64,000 nucleotides of DNA from Nocardioides antri (GCF_008373765.1 NZ_VUJW01000003.1:930001-994000), one strand, 5' to 3'. Counted from the stretch's first letter, positions 32,038 to 41,466 are shown. Numbers and translations: made by a program. The notes: generated from the sequence alone by a model not told the origin.

Positions 32038-32811
32038 GTGGCAGAGGCGGCGTACGACGCGCTCGCGGCGCGCCTCCGGGCCGCCGGCTGCGTCTTCGCG
32101 GAGGACGAGGCGCGGGTGCTGCGGTCGGCGGCGAGCGACGGCGCGACGCTCGAGGAGCTCACCGCCCGCCGGGTGGCCGGCGAGCCGCTCGAGCACGTGG
32201 TCGGCTGGGTCGACTTCGCCGGCGTCCGGGTCGCCCTCGACCCGGGCGTCTTCATCCCCCGCCAGCGGACGGCCTTCCTCGTCGACCTCGCGACGACGGC
32301 CTCGCCGGCGGCGGGCGTGGTCGTCGACCTGTGCTGCGGCTCGGGCGCGCTCGGCCTGGCACTCGCCCACCGGCACTCCGGCATCGAGCTGCACGCGGCC
32401 GACGTCGACCCGGTGGCCGTCGCGTGCGCACGCCGCAACCTCGCGCCGGTCGGCGGCACCGTCCACACCGGCGACCTCGACGCGCCCCTGCCGCCCCGGC
32501 TGCGCGGCCGGGTCGACGTCCTGCTCGCCAACGTGCCCTACGTGCCGTCGGCCGCGGTCACGCTGATGCCGCCGGAGTCGCGCGACCACGAGCCGCGCAG
32601 CACGGTCGACGGCGGCGCCGACGGTCTCGACGTCGTACGCCGGCTCGCTGCGCTCGCCCCGGGCTGGCTGGCCCCCGGAGGCACCGTCCTCGTCGAGACC
32701 GGCGCGGACCAGGCCGGGCCGGCGGCGCGCGCCTTCGAGGCAGCCGGGCTCGTGGCGACGGTCCACCAGGACGAGGAGCGCGGAGCCACCGCCGTCACCG
32801 GCCGCTCTTAG
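32038..32811 (+). CDS. PrmC/HemK-related protein glutamine methyltransferase
   Basis: 257 aa from the GTG at 32038. SAM-binding motif [16 protein letters not shown] at about 95-110, and ANVPYVP in place of the usual NPPY, which is typical of the PrmC-related subfamily (TIGR03704-like) rather than of PrmC itself. The N-terminal helical domain ([20 protein letters not shown]) is like HemK. The likely reaction is N5-methylation of a protein glutamine; the target is unknown. It is divergent from clpP. Confidence 0.82.
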   Translation: MAEAAYDALAARLRAAGCVFAEDEARVLRSAASDGATLEELTARRVAGEPLEHVVGWVDFAGVRVALDPGVFIPRQRTAFLVDLATTASPAAGVVVDLCCGSGALGLALAHRHSGIELHAADVDPVAVACARRNLAPVGGTVHTGDLDAPLPPRLRGRVDVLLANVPYVPSAAVTLMPPESRDHEPRSTVDGGADGLDVVRRLAALAPGWLAPGGTVLVETGADQAGPAARAFEAAGLVATVHQDEERGATAVTGRS

Positions 32812-32896
32812 ACTCGGGGACTTTTAGACTCGGGGGCATGGACGAGTCCCGAAGTCTGCTCCGTTCATCTCCAGGGGTGTCGGGAGGTGAACGGGC

Positions 32897-34192
32897 ATGA
32901 TCGACTCCCAGACCTTCGTCAACCTCGGCCTGGTCCTGGTCTTCGTCCTCGTGGGCGGCGTCTTCGCCGCGACCGAGATCGCCCTCGTCTCGCTGCGCGA
33001 GAGCCAGGTCAACCAGCTGGAGCACCGCGGCCACCGCGGCGCCCGCGTCGCCGCCATCGCCCGCGACCCGAACCGGTTCCTCTCCGCCGTCCAGATCGGC
33101 GTCACCGTGGCCGGCTTCTTCTCGGCGGCGTACGGCGGCTCGACCCTCGCTCCCGACGTGGCGCCGTTCCTCACCGACCTCGGGCTGGACGACGACGCGG
33201 CCGAGACCGTGGCACTGGTGGCGATGACGCTGCTCATCGCCTACCTCTCCCTGGTGCTGGGCGAGCTGGTGCCGAAGCGGCTGGCGCTGCAGCGGTCGGT
33301 CCCCGTGTCCCTGGCCACCGCGCCTGTGCTCGACCGGTTCGCGACCCTGATGCGGCCGGTGATCTGGCTGCTCTCGGTCTCGACGGACGCCGTCGTCCGG
33401 CTCGTGGGCGGCGACCCCGACGCCCGGAACGACGAGGTCAGCGAGGACGAGCTGCGCGACATCGTCAGCACGCACGAGGGCCTCGGCGAGGACGAGCGCC
33501 GGATCCTCTCCGACGTGTTCTCCGCGACCCGCAGCACCCTCAAGGAGGTCATGCGGCCCCGCGGCGACGTGGCGTTCGTCGGCGGCAGCACCCCGCTGGC
33601 CGAGGCCCGCGCCTGGGTCGCCGACCAGCAGTACTCCCGCTACCCCGTGACCGGCGAGAGCTTCGACGACGTCACCGGGTTCCTCCACATCCGCGACCTG
33701 CTCGACGTGAGCCCGTCGGACGGGCGCACGGTGGCCGACGTCCAGCGCGAGGTGCTGCACCTCCCCGGCACCAACCGGGTCCTCCCCACGGTCTCGATCA
33801 TGCGGGAGGAGGGCACGCACCTGGCCGTCGTGGTCGACGAGTACGGCGGGACCGACGGCATCGTCACCCTCGAGGACCTGGTCGAGGAGATCGTCGGCGA
33901 CATCCGCGACGAGTACGACGTCCACCCCGAGGCGCCACCGGAGCTGGTGGGCTCCGGAACCGCTGTCGAGGGCGGGCTCAGCATCGAGGACTTCGCCGAT
34001 GCGACGGGGATCGAGCTGCCCGACGGCGACTACGAGACCGCGGCCGGCTACGTCATCGCCCAGCTCGGCCGGCTGCCCGAGATCGGCGACGGCGTCGACG
34101 TCGGGGAGGCACGCCTCGAGGTGGCGGCGATGGACGGGCGGCGCGTCACGCGGATCGCGATCCGGCCGACCGCCGATCCCGAGCGAAAGTGA
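32897..34192 (+). CDS. CNNM/CorC-type transporter (DUF21-CBS-CorC)
   Basis: 431 aa. DUF21 membrane domain (about 1-190; LVLVFVLVGGVFAATEIALVS, VTVAGFFSAAYGG, LIAYLSLVLGELVPKRLAL), a CBS pair (about 200-330; VMRPRGDVAFVGGSTPLAEA and HLAVVVDEYGGTDGIVTLED) and a CorC/HlyC C-terminal domain (ETAAGYVIAQLGRLPEIGD). The EYGGTDGIVT motif is diagnostic. It is a plasma-membrane protein linked to Mg2+/Co2+ efflux or resistance. The family was formerly called hemolysin-like; no haemolytic activity is implied. Confidence 0.92.
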   Translation: MIDSQTFVNLGLVLVFVLVGGVFAATEIALVSLRESQVNQLEHRGHRGARVAAIARDPNRFLSAVQIGVTVAGFFSAAYGGSTLAPDVAPFLTDLGLDDDAAETVALVAMTLLIAYLSLVLGELVPKRLALQRSVPVSLATAPVLDRFATLMRPVIWLLSVSTDAVVRLVGGDPDARNDEVSEDELRDIVSTHEGLGEDERRILSDVFSATRSTLKEVMRPRGDVAFVGGSTPLAEARAWVADQQYSRYPVTGESFDDVTGFLHIRDLLDVSPSDGRTVADVQREVLHLPGTNRVLPTVSIMREEGTHLAVVVDEYGGTDGIVTLEDLVEEIVGDIRDEYDVHPEAPPELVGSGTAVEGGLSIEDFADATGIELPDGDYETAAGYVIAQLGRLPEIGDGVDVGEARLEVAAMDGRRVTRIAIRPTADPERK

Positions 34193-34230
34193 CCATTGCC
34201 ACAGCGCCGCTGCGTTGCCAGAGTGCCGTC

Positions 34231-35916
34231 ATGAACGCACAGGACCCGCTCGCCGTACCGACGCTGTGCGCAGCGTTCCAGAAGACCGCCGCCGCCGGCG
34301 GCGACCAGGTCGCCCTCCGCACCGTGGGCGGTGCGCAGGAGATCACCTGGCGGCAGTACGCCGACCGGGTGCGCCGGATCGCCACCGGGCTCTCGTCGCT
34401 CGGGGTGCGCCGCGGCGACGCCGTCGGGCTGATGCTGGTCAACCGGCCCGAGTTCAACCTCTGCGACACGGCGGCGCTCCACCTCGGGGCGACGCCGTTC
34501 TCGATCTACAACACGTCCTCCCCGGAGCAGATCACCTACCTGTTCGGCAACGCGGGCTGTCGCGTCGTCATCACCGAGCAGGCGTTCGTCGACCGGATCC
34601 GGGCCGCGGGCGCGGACCTCGACCAGCTCGTCGTGGTCGACGCGGAAGCCGGCACCGGCGACACCCTCACGCTCGCCGACCTCGAGGAGCGGAGCGACGA
34701 CTCCTTCGACTTCGACGCCGCCTGGCAGGCGGTCGGGTCCGACGACGTCGCGACGCTGATCTACACCTCCGGCACGACGGGCCCGCCGAAGGGCGTGGAG
34801 CTGACCCACGCGAACCTGCTCGCCCAGCTGCGGATGACCACCGAGCGGCTCCCGATCGGCCCGGACGACCGCTGCGTCTCGTTCCTGCCGTCCGCGCACA
34901 TCGCCGACCGGTGGGGCACCCACTACGGCGCGATGACCCTCGGGCTCCAGATCACGACCGTGCCCGACCCGAAGGCCGTCATCGGCGCCCTGGGCGACGT
35001 CAAGCCCACGGTCTGGGGCGCGGTGCCCCGGGTCTGGGAGAAGCTCAAGGCCGGGCTCGAGGTCGCCGGCGTGAAGGACCCGGCGTCGATGTCCGCCGAG
35101 GAACGGGCCGGCGTGCTGCAGTTCATCGGGCTCGACCAGGTGCGGTGGTCGGTGTCGGGCGCTGCGCCGATCCCGGCGGACGTGCTGGAGTACTTCGGTG
35201 CGCTCGGCCTGCCGATCTGCGAGCTGTGGGGCATGTCCGAGCTCTCCTGCTGCGCCACCATCAACCCGATCGACGACATCCGGATCGGCACGGTCGGCAC
35301 GCCGCTGACCGGCGTCGAGCTGCGGCTGGCCGACGACGGTGAGCTGCTGGTCAAGGCGCCGACGATCATGAAGGGCTACCGCAAGGAGCCGCAGAAGACG
35401 GCGGACACCATCGACGCCGACGGCTGGCTGCACACCGGCGACATCGCGACCATCGACGACGACGGCTACGTCACGATCGTGGACCGGAAGAAGGAGCTGA
35501 TCATCAACTCCGCCGGCAAGAACATGTCGCCGGCCAACATCGAGCAGGCCCTCAAGTCGTCGAGCCCGCTGATCGGGCAGGCGGTCACCATCGGCGACGG
35601 CCGGCCCTACAACGTCGCGCTGCTCGTGCTGGACCCGGACGCGGCCGCGGCCTACGCGAAGGAGCACGACCTGCCGGACCCGTCCGCCGCCGCGCTGGCG
35701 AAGGACGAGGGCGTGGTCGCGGCGGTCGCCGCCGGCGTCGAGGCGGCCAACCAGCGCCTGTCCCGCGTCGAGCAGATCAAGAGCTGGACGCTCCTGCCGG
35801 TCGACTGGGAGCCGGGCGGTGACGAGCTGACGCCGACGATGAAGCTCAAGCGGCGGCCGATCGCGGAGAAGTACGCCGCGGAGATCGACGGGCTCTACGC
35901 CGGCCAGCCCGGCTGA
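34231..35916 (+). CDS. Long-chain acyl-CoA synthetase (AMP-binding)
   Basis: 561 aa. AMP-binding motif YTSGTTGPPKGVELTH at about 180-195, A5 region WGMSELSC, HTGDIATID and DRKKELIINSAGKNMSP (A8/A10 region) are intact, as in FadD15-like ligases. It activates fatty acids to acyl-CoA via acyl-AMP. The start at 34231 follows the transporter gene by 38 bp. A short G/C hairpin lies just after the stop. Confidence 0.93.
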   Translation: MNAQDPLAVPTLCAAFQKTAAAGGDQVALRTVGGAQEITWRQYADRVRRIATGLSSLGVRRGDAVGLMLVNRPEFNLCDTAALHLGATPFSIYNTSSPEQITYLFGNAGCRVVITEQAFVDRIRAAGADLDQLVVVDAEAGTGDTLTLADLEERSDDSFDFDAAWQAVGSDDVATLIYTSGTTGPPKGVELTHANLLAQLRMTTERLPIGPDDRCVSFLPSAHIADRWGTHYGAMTLGLQITTVPDPKAVIGALGDVKPTVWGAVPRVWEKLKAGLEVAGVKDPASMSAEERAGVLQFIGLDQVRWSVSGAAPIPADVLEYFGALGLPICELWGMSELSCCATINPIDDIRIGTVGTPLTGVELRLADDGELLVKAPTIMKGYRKEPQKTADTIDADGWLHTGDIATIDDDGYVTIVDRKKELIINSAGKNMSPANIEQALKSSSPLIGQAVTIGDGRPYNVALLVLDPDAAAAYAKEHDLPDPSAAALAKDEGVVAAVAAGVEAANQRLSRVEQIKSWTLLPVDWEPGGDELTPTMKLKRRPIAEKYAAEIDGLYAGQPG

Positions 35917-35923
35917 GACACCC

Positions 35924-35939
35924 CCGCCCCGTGGGGCGG
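35924..35939 (+). terminator. Short G/C hairpin after acyl-CoA synthetase
   Basis: CCGCCCC-GT-GGGGCGG, 7-bp stem with a 2-nt centre, 7 bp after the stop. No T-run follows, so termination is only possible. Confidence 0.3.
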
Positions 35940-36034
35940 CGAGCGAGCATGCGACGCCCCGCTTCGGGTACTGCGTCCTTCGGAGCGCCCGGCTCCCGTC
36001 ACCGGGCTGCCCGAACACCGAAGGAGTGAACGCC

Positions 36035-36250
36035 ATGGCCATCGGCCTGGGAATTGTCCTGATCGTGATCGGACTGATCCTCGTCCTCGACGTCGTGAAC
36101 GTCGACACGAGTGTCATCGACACCGCACCCCTGGGGTGGATCCTCCTGGTCGCGGGTGCGCTGGCCATCATCATCTCGCTGGTCGTCAACCAGCAGCGGA
36201 CCCGTAGCACGATCGTCGAGGAGCGCCGCGACGCCCGGCCACCTCTGTGA
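36035..36250 (+). CDS. DUF6458-type small membrane protein
   Basis: 71 aa. The ATG at 36035 is 8 nt from an AAGGAG ribosome-binding site, better than the GTG at 36026. Two membrane helices (IGLGIVLIVIGLILVLDVV and LGWILLVAGALAIIISLVV) are separated by a VNVDTSVIDTAP loop. This matches small actinobacterial DUF6458 proteins of unknown role. Its stop overlaps the kinase start by 4 bp (GTGA). Confidence 0.8.
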   Translation: MAIGLGIVLIVIGLILVLDVVNVDTSVIDTAPLGWILLVAGALAIIISLVVNQQRTRSTIVEERRDARPPL

Positions 36251-37530
36251 CCACACCTGGTCCGGCGACGCACGTGACGCCGTCCGCTGATCCCCAGCTG
36301 CTCGCCGGCCGTTACCGGCTGGCCGAGGTGATCGGGCGCGGCGGGATGGCGGAGGTGTATCGCGCCGCGGACCTCAAGCTCGGTCGACCGGTCGCCGTCA
36401 AGCTCCTGCTTGACGGCGCCGGCGACGAGACCGACCGCGAGCGGTTCATCGCGGAGGCGAGGACCCTGGCCATGCTCTCGCACAGCGGGCTGGTCACGGT
36501 CCTCGACGCCGGTTTCGGCACCCGCGACGCGGGCCACGGACCGGTGGGCCCGTCGGCCTCCGACCGCCCGTTCCTGGTGATGGAGCTGGTGGAGGGCCAC
36601 ACGCTGGCCCAGCTGATGGGCGCCGGTCCGATGACCCCCGACGACCTGGGCCACATCGCGGTCCAGATCGCCGATGCGCTCGACTACGTCCACGAGCGGG
36701 GCGTGGTCCACCGGGACGTGAAGCCGGGCAACGTCCTCATCGGCAAGGACGACCGGGTCAAGCTGGCCGACTTCGGCATCGCCCGCCTGGTCGAGCAGGC
36801 GGCCCGACACACCGGCAGCGGCGTCGCGGTCGGCACCGCTGCCTACATCGCGCCCGAGCAGGTCAGCGGAGGCGACGTGGCCGGCCCCGCCGACGTGTAC
36901 GCCCTCGGCCTGGTCCTCCTCGAGGCGATCACGGGGAGGCGCGAGTACGAGGGCGCCCCCGCCGAGGCCGCGCTCGCCCGGCTCAGCCGGCCGCCGGAGA
37001 TCCCCGAGCTCCCCGACCCGTGGCACGCCCTGCTGACCACGATGACCGCGCTCGACCCGCAGGACCGACCGGCTGCTGCGGATGTCGCGACGACGCTGCG
37101 CGCCACCCTCCCCGAGCCGGCGCCGGTGGCTGTCGTGCGGGAGCCCGACGTCGCCACGTCGCCGATCGTCGCGACCGCGGCGTACGACGTGGTCTCCGCC
37201 GAGGGCTTCACGCGCCCGATGCCGGGTGAGACGCCGCCGAGCGGGCCGGTGCCGAGCCCCTCCGGCTCGACGGCGCTGAAGACCTCGGCGATCGACCGCG
37301 CGGGGGACGCCATCGCTCGCCAGACTCGCCTCGTGGCCGAACGAGCACGCGGCCTCTCGGGAGACGCCCTCGGTGTGATCGCGGCGATGACGGCCCTGGT
37401 CGTCCTGCTCATCACGATGGCGGTCGTGGGCGGCGGGGAGGACGAGCCGGACATCCCCGACAACACGCCGGCCGACCTCCGCGAGCCGCTCGTCGAGCTC
37501 CACCAGGCCGTGAACGGGGACGCCGAATGA
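36247..37530 (+). CDS. Membrane Ser/Thr protein kinase (PknB-like kinase domain)
   Basis: 427 aa from a GTG overlapping the previous stop. Kinase domain at about 20-285: IGRGGMAEVYRA (P-loop), VAVKLL (Lys), VVHRDVKPGNVLI (catalytic loop), LADFGIARL (DFG) and YIAPEQVSGG. A Pro/Ser-rich juxtamembrane stretch follows, then one membrane helix at about 373-395 (LGVIAAMTALVVLLITMAVV) and a 30-residue outer tail. No PASTA repeats, so it is not PknB itself. The next gene is a lipoprotein with ATGA overlap, a likely functional partner at the membrane surface. Confidence 0.93.
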   Translation: MTTPGPATHVTPSADPQLLAGRYRLAEVIGRGGMAEVYRAADLKLGRPVAVKLLLDGAGDETDRERFIAEARTLAMLSHSGLVTVLDAGFGTRDAGHGPVGPSASDRPFLVMELVEGHTLAQLMGAGPMTPDDLGHIAVQIADALDYVHERGVVHRDVKPGNVLIGKDDRVKLADFGIARLVEQAARHTGSGVAVGTAAYIAPEQVSGGDVAGPADVYALGLVLLEAITGRREYEGAPAEAALARLSRPPEIPELPDPWHALLTTMTALDPQDRPAAADVATTLRATLPEPAPVAVVREPDVATSPIVATAAYDVVSAEGFTRPMPGETPPSGPVPSPSGSTALKTSAIDRAGDAIARQTRLVAERARGLSGDALGVIAAMTALVVLLITMAVVGGGEDEPDIPDNTPADLREPLVELHQAVNGDAE

Positions 37531-37820
37531 TCATGCGTGTGGTGGCCGGTTGCCTCCTGCTGGCGCTCGCGGCGGGATGCTCGGAGGACACGCCTCCGGG
37601 GGAGGCCGCGCCCGAGCTCGCGACCCAGCTCGAGAAGGTCGACGCCGCGATCGAGGCGGGCGAGCTGGAGAAGGCCCGCAACGCCGTCGAGGCCCTCATC
37701 GCCGACACCGCACAGGCCCGCGTGGAGGGCGACATCAGCGACGAGCAGGCCGACCGCATCTTCGAGGCGGCCCAGGACGTCCTCGCCGAGCTGCCCGAGT
37801 CGGGCGAAGGGGACGGCTAG
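37527..37820 (+). CDS. Small lipoprotein coupled to the kinase
   Basis: 97 aa. Signal peptide with lipobox LAAGC (residues about 14-18) and a mature helical domain (LATQLEKVDAAIEAGELEKA, RNAVEALIADTAQARVEGDI) resembling a small helical repeat. It is tethered outside the membrane, next to the kinase's short outer tail. ATGA overlap with the kinase gene. The stop shares a CTAG with the convergent ATPase gene's stop. Confidence 0.75.
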   Translation: MIMRVVAGCLLLALAAGCSEDTPPGEAAPELATQLEKVDAAIEAGELEKARNAVEALIADTAQARVEGDISDEQADRIFEAAQDVLAELPESGEGDG

Positions 37821-39007
37821 CCCTGCGTGCGGAGGTACCGCCCGAAGTGGGGCACGGTGAACGCGATCCGGCCCCGCTCCCCGGAGTAGATCAGCCCCTT
37901 CTTGAGGAGGCTGTCGCGCGCGGGGGAGAGCGACTGCGGCTTCTTGCCGAGCACGGCGGCGACGTCGGCGGTGGCGACCGTCCCGACCGGGTCGTCGCCG
38001 GACGGGGCGTCGGCCATCGCCCGCAGGTAGTCCCGCTCCCCCGGCGTCGCCCGCTCGAAGCGGGACCCGAAGAAGCCGACGGCCAGCTCCCGCTCCGCCT
38101 CGGGGGCGGCGACCGCGACGTCGTCGGCCGTGATGGGTGAGCGGGGGGCGAGGTCCCAGACCGCCTTGCCGTAGGCCTGGATGAAGTAGGGGTAGCCGCC
38201 GGTGGCGTCGTACATCGCGGCCAGCGCGGCGTCGTCGTACGCCGCCTCCTCCTCGGCCGCCGGGGCCGCCAGCGCCCGGTCGGCGGCCTCGCGGCTCAGC
38301 CGGTCGATCCGCTGGTAGGAGAACAGGCGCTCGGAGTAGGACTTCGACGCCGAGAGCACCGCCGGCAGGTGCGGCAGCCCGGCGCCGACGACGATGACGG
38401 GCAGGCCGCTCTGGCTGAGCTCGTGGCAGGCCGCGCACAGCGCGGAGACGTCGTCGGGGCCGAGGTCCTGCATCTCGTCGATGAACACCGCCACCCCGAG
38501 TCCCTTGTCGGCCGCGAGCCCGCCGACGTCGGACAGCAGCTCGACGAGGTCGATCTCGATGTCCCCGGAGTCGGCCCGTCCGCGCACGGCCGGGCTGGCG
38601 ATGCCGGGGCTCCAGCGGTCCTTGAGCTTCGCGTCCGTCCCGGCCTGGCGCTCGGCGAAGGAGCGGATGACGCCGAGGACGTGATCCACCTCCTCCGGGC
38701 TGGGGTGGCCGAGCTCGCGGACCGCCTGGTGGAGCGCGCTCGACAACGGCCGGCGCAGCGACTGGTCGGGGCGGGCCTCGAGCTTGCCGGTGCCCCAGCC
38801 CTTGCGGACGGCGGCCGAGCGCAGGGCGTTGAGGAGGACGGTCTTGCCGACGCCACGGAGGCCGGTCAGCACGAGCGAGCGCTCCGGACGCCCGCGGGCG
38901 ACCCGCTCGAGCACCACGTCGAACGCGCTGAGCTGCTCGTCACGGCCGGCGAGCTCGGGAGGCCGCTGGCCGGCGCCGGGCGCGTAGGGGTTCCGGATCG
39001 GGTCCAC
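37817..39007 (-). CDS. AAA/STAND-type ATPase with ORC-like organisation
   Basis: 396 aa. Walker A LTGLRGVGKTVLLNAL at about 46-61, Walker B GVAVFIDEMQDLGPDD at about 170-185, sensor-like GLPVIVVGAGLPHLPAV, and a C-terminal winged-helix-like region (VATADVAAVLGKKPQSLSPA, LLKKGLIYSGERGRIAFTVP). This layout matches the AAA_16/archaeal-type ATPase family common in actinobacteria. The role is unknown. It is a single gene with an unremarkable context; a defence ATPase is possible but there is no effector partner nearby. Confidence 0.8.
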   Translation of the reverse strand: MDPIRNPYAPGAGQRPPELAGRDEQLSAFDVVLERVARGRPERSLVLTGLRGVGKTVLLNALRSAAVRKGWGTGKLEARPDQSLRRPLSSALHQAVRELGHPSPEEVDHVLGVIRSFAERQAGTDAKLKDRWSPGIASPAVRGRADSGDIEIDLVELLSDVGGLAADKGLGVAVFIDEMQDLGPDDVSALCAACHELSQSGLPVIVVGAGLPHLPAVLSASKSYSERLFSYQRIDRLSREAADRALAAPAAEEEAAYDDAALAAMYDATGGYPYFIQAYGKAVWDLAPRSPITADDVAVAAPEAERELAVGFFGSRFERATPGERDYLRAMADAPSGDDPVGTVATADVAAVLGKKPQSLSPARDSLLKKGLIYSGERGRIAFTVPHFGRYLRTQG

Positions 39008-39040
39008 GATCGGACCGTATCGGCGCGTCTAGCCGGATCC

Positions 39041-39286
39041 CTAGATCCCGCTAGCGTGTCGCATCGCCGGAGACTCCCGGGTGCGGTGCACCCGGAACAG
39101 GGTCTCGATCAGGTCGTCCACCTGGTCGCCGGCCAGCCGGAAGGTCGCGGTGCACACGTTGTCGCGCCAGAGCGACAGCACGACCACGTCCGCCTCGTCG
39201 TGCCAGCTCACCCGCAGCGCGCGCTCGTCCCCGCGGGCGTCGAACAGGACCGAGCCCGTCCGAGGCAGAGGACGTACGGCGACCAT
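39041..39286 (-). CDS. Conserved small hypothetical protein, 81 aa
   Basis: The ATG at 39286 gives MVAVRPLPRTGSVLFDARGD and a compact beta-rich domain (ALRVSWHDEADVVVLSLWRD, NVCTATFRLAGDQVDDLIET). Similar small proteins occur in actinobacteria upstream of unrelated genes. No signal peptide. It lies just upstream of the ATPase gene (33 bp) on the same strand and may be cotranscribed with it. Function unknown. Confidence 0.65.
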   Translation of the reverse strand: MVAVRPLPRTGSVLFDARGDERALRVSWHDEADVVVLSLWRDNVCTATFRLAGDQVDDLIETLFRVHRTRESPAMRHASGI

Positions 39287-39345
39287 CGGCCCATCATGCG
39301 CCGATCCGGCCTCACCTGTCACTAGGAAGCAGGCGGGCCGGCCGG

Positions 39346-40125
39346 TCACGCCGGCACGCTCGGGCCCTCCGCGATGTCCTTCTCCGGCGGCGGCTCGATC
39401 GTCACACCGGTCTCGCTGTCGACCAGCCTCATGTCGAACGGCATGTCGTCGTCGATCCCGACCCGGCGCAGCACGACCGGCTCGTCGACGGCGGAGATGT
39501 AGAGCTTGTGGGTGCCCGACCCGCTGGCCGCGCACTGGACGATGCGCGCCGGGACGCCGTCGACCTCGCCGGTCTCGACGCCCTCGAAGCAGGTGCTGAC
39601 GTTTGCCGACGTACCCCACATCTCGGCGTAGCAGTCGGACACCGGCCGCTCCTCTTCCGGCAGGGCGAGCCACTTGCCCTTGATGCTCGTCACCACGTCG
39701 TCGGGCAGCCCGACGAGCTCGCGCCAGACCTCCGGCCGGGCCCGGAGGTACGTGCGCCCCTCGGCGACCCTCGCGGTCACCCTGCCGAGGTCGTCGAGGC
39801 TCAGCCGCCACTCGCAGGTGTGCTGGTCGGTGATCGTGATCCGCCCGCGCCCCTCGAACTCCCCCTCCGGCTGGAGGATCGTGTGCCGGCCCTCGTACAC
39901 CACGTCGTCCAGCGCACGCGTCGCCTGCTCGGCCAGCCGCGCGGCGCGGGCGCCGGTGACGTCCATGATCCCGTTGGGCTGCGGCTCGGCGGCGCCCGGC
40001 CCGTCAGCACCGGTCTCGCCTGACTGGTCTGACTCGTCGGGCCCGGAGTCCCCGCCGCACCCGGCGAGGGCGGCAGCGAGCAGCAGGACGGCGAGCGACC
40101 ACTGCGCGGTCGTCGATCGGTTCAT
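39346..40125 (-). CDS. LppX/LprG-like lipoprotein
   Basis: 259 aa. Signal peptide with lipobox LAGC at residue 23, an acidic linker (GGDSGPDESDQSGETGADGP) and a beta-rich domain of about 200 residues (GRITITDQHTCEWRLSLDDL, VSDCYAEMWGTSANVSTC) with four Cys that could form two disulfides. Shape and size match actinobacterial LppX/LprAFG-type envelope lipoproteins, which carry lipids, but the sequence match I can judge is only general. Single gene. Confidence 0.65.
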   Translation of the reverse strand: MNRSTTAQWSLAVLLLAAALAGCGGDSGPDESDQSGETGADGPGAAEPQPNGIMDVTGARAARLAEQATRALDDVVYEGRHTILQPEGEFEGRGRITITDQHTCEWRLSLDDLGRVTARVAEGRTYLRARPEVWRELVGLPDDVVTSIKGKWLALPEEERPVSDCYAEMWGTSANVSTCFEGVETGEVDGVPARIVQCAASGSGTHKLYISAVDEPVVLRRVGIDDDMPFDMRLVDSETGVTIEPPPEKDIAEGPSVPA

Positions 40126-40210
40126 CGGGCACCCCCATGGTTGTCCGCGAAGGCTAGACCCCCGCCTGTCGCGGGCGGCGGCGATTCCACCAACGTCGTA
40201 ACCTGATCAG

Positions 40211-41089
40211 GTGCCTGAGCTGCCCGAGGTCGAGGCGCTGGCCCTGGACCTGCGGGGCCGGCTGGCGGGTCGTGCGATCACGAAGGTCCACATCGCCGCG
40301 TTCAGCGCCCTGAAGACCTATGACCCGCCGCTCGCGGCGGTCGAGGGCGCCCTGGTCGACGACGTACGACGGCACGGCAAGTTCCTCGACATCGAGGCCA
40401 GCGGTCTCCACCTGATCTTCCACCTGGCGCGGGCCGGCTGGGTGCGGTGGCGCGACGAGGTGGCGACGATCCCGCCGCGGCCGAGCCCGAAGTCGACCCT
40501 CGCCGTCCGGGTCGTGCTCGACGAGGTCGACGGCCTCACCTCCGGCCTCGACGTGACCGAGGCCGGCACCAAGAAGTCGCTCGCGCTCTACCTGGTCCGG
40601 TCGCCCGCCGACGTCGAGGGCATCGCCCGGCTCGGCCCCGACCCGCTCGACGACGCCTTCACCCGCGATTCCCTGGCCGCGATCCTCGAGGCCGAGGGGC
40701 GCAAGCAGATCAAGGGCGTGCTCCGCCACCAGGGGACGATCGCCGGCATCGGCAACGCCTACTCCGACGAGATCCTGCACGCCGCACGGATGAGCCCGTT
40801 CAAGCCGGCCAACAGCCTCACCGACGACGAGCTCAGCATCCTGTTCGCCGCCGTCAAGGACACCCTCGGCGACGCGGTCGCCCGCTCCCGCGGGCTCGCG
40901 GCGAGCGAGCTCAAGGCCGAGAAGAAGTCCAACCTCGCGGTGCACGGTCGCACGGGGCAGGCGTGCCCGGTGTGCGGCGACACGGTCCGCGAGGTGTCGT
41001 TCGCCGACTCCAGCCTGCAGTACTGCCCGACCTGCCAGACGGGCGGCAAGCCCCTCGCCGACCGCCGGATGAGCCGGCTGCTGAAGTAG
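40211..41089 (+). CDS. Fpg/Nei-family DNA glycosylase
   Basis: 292 aa from a GTG, with mature start PELPEVEALALDL (catalytic Pro2-Glu3). The helix-two-turn-helix region (IAGIGNAYSDEILHAARMSP) and the zinc finger (CPVCGDTVREVSFADSSLQYCPTC; two CxxC pairs) are intact. Lys52-like in RRHGKFLDI supports beta-elimination chemistry. It excises oxidised bases and nicks DNA. Sequence is nearer to the actinobacterial Nei2/Fpg2 branch than to MutM; I cannot fix the substrate. Confidence 0.92.
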   Translation: MPELPEVEALALDLRGRLAGRAITKVHIAAFSALKTYDPPLAAVEGALVDDVRRHGKFLDIEASGLHLIFHLARAGWVRWRDEVATIPPRPSPKSTLAVRVVLDEVDGLTSGLDVTEAGTKKSLALYLVRSPADVEGIARLGPDPLDDAFTRDSLAAILEAEGRKQIKGVLRHQGTIAGIGNAYSDEILHAARMSPFKPANSLTDDELSILFAAVKDTLGDAVARSRGLAASELKAEKKSNLAVHGRTGQACPVCGDTVREVSFADSSLQYCPTCQTGGKPLADRRMSRLLK

Positions 41090-41127
41090 GTTCGAGCACC
41101 GCACCCCCGAAAGGTCACCCGACACCC

Positions 41128-41460
41128 ATGCGCATCCCCACCGTCGACATCGACAACGTCCCGGACCCGCTCCCGGACGGCCTGACCGTCCTCGACGTCC
41201 GTGAGGACGACGAGTTCGTGGCCGGCCACATCGACGGGGCCCTCCACGTCCCGCTCTCCGACCTGCCGGCGCGGGTCGGCGAGATGCCGGAGGGGCAGGT
41301 GCTGGTCGTCTGCAAGGTCGGCGGCCGCTCGGCGCAGGCCGTCGCCTACCTCGCCCAGCAGGGGCACGACGCGGTCAACCTGGCGGGCGGCATGCTTGAC
41401 TGGGAGGCGGCCGGCCGCGCCATGGTCAGCGAGTCGGGCGGGACGCCGTACGTCGCCTGA
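41128..41460 (+). CDS. Rhodanese-domain protein
   Basis: 110 aa single rhodanese domain: VLDVREDDEFVAGHIDGALH, then the active loop VVCKVGGRSAQAV with the catalytic Cys, and NLAGGMLDWEAAGR. It may transfer sulfur or act as a redox-sensing partner. It lies 38 bp after the glycosylase stop and is probably cotranscribed with it. A glycine-rich CxxGxRS loop is typical of GlpE-like proteins. Confidence 0.9.
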   Translation: MRIPTVDIDNVPDPLPDGLTVLDVREDDEFVAGHIDGALHVPLSDLPARVGEMPEGQVLVVCKVGGRSAQAVAYLAQQGHDAVNLAGGMLDWEAAGRAMVSESGGTPYVA

Positions 41461-41466
41461 GGCCGG

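Noticed and set aside
34048-37503. A leftward open frame of more than 1100 codons
   Set aside because: It is antisense to the acyl-CoA synthetase and the kinase. Its composition (His/Arg/Val/Glu-rich) is typical of an antisense frame in high-GC DNA.
37817-39007. AAA ATPase as a phage-defence gene
   Set aside because: It lacks an adjacent nuclease, toxin or other effector, and its neighbours are housekeeping.
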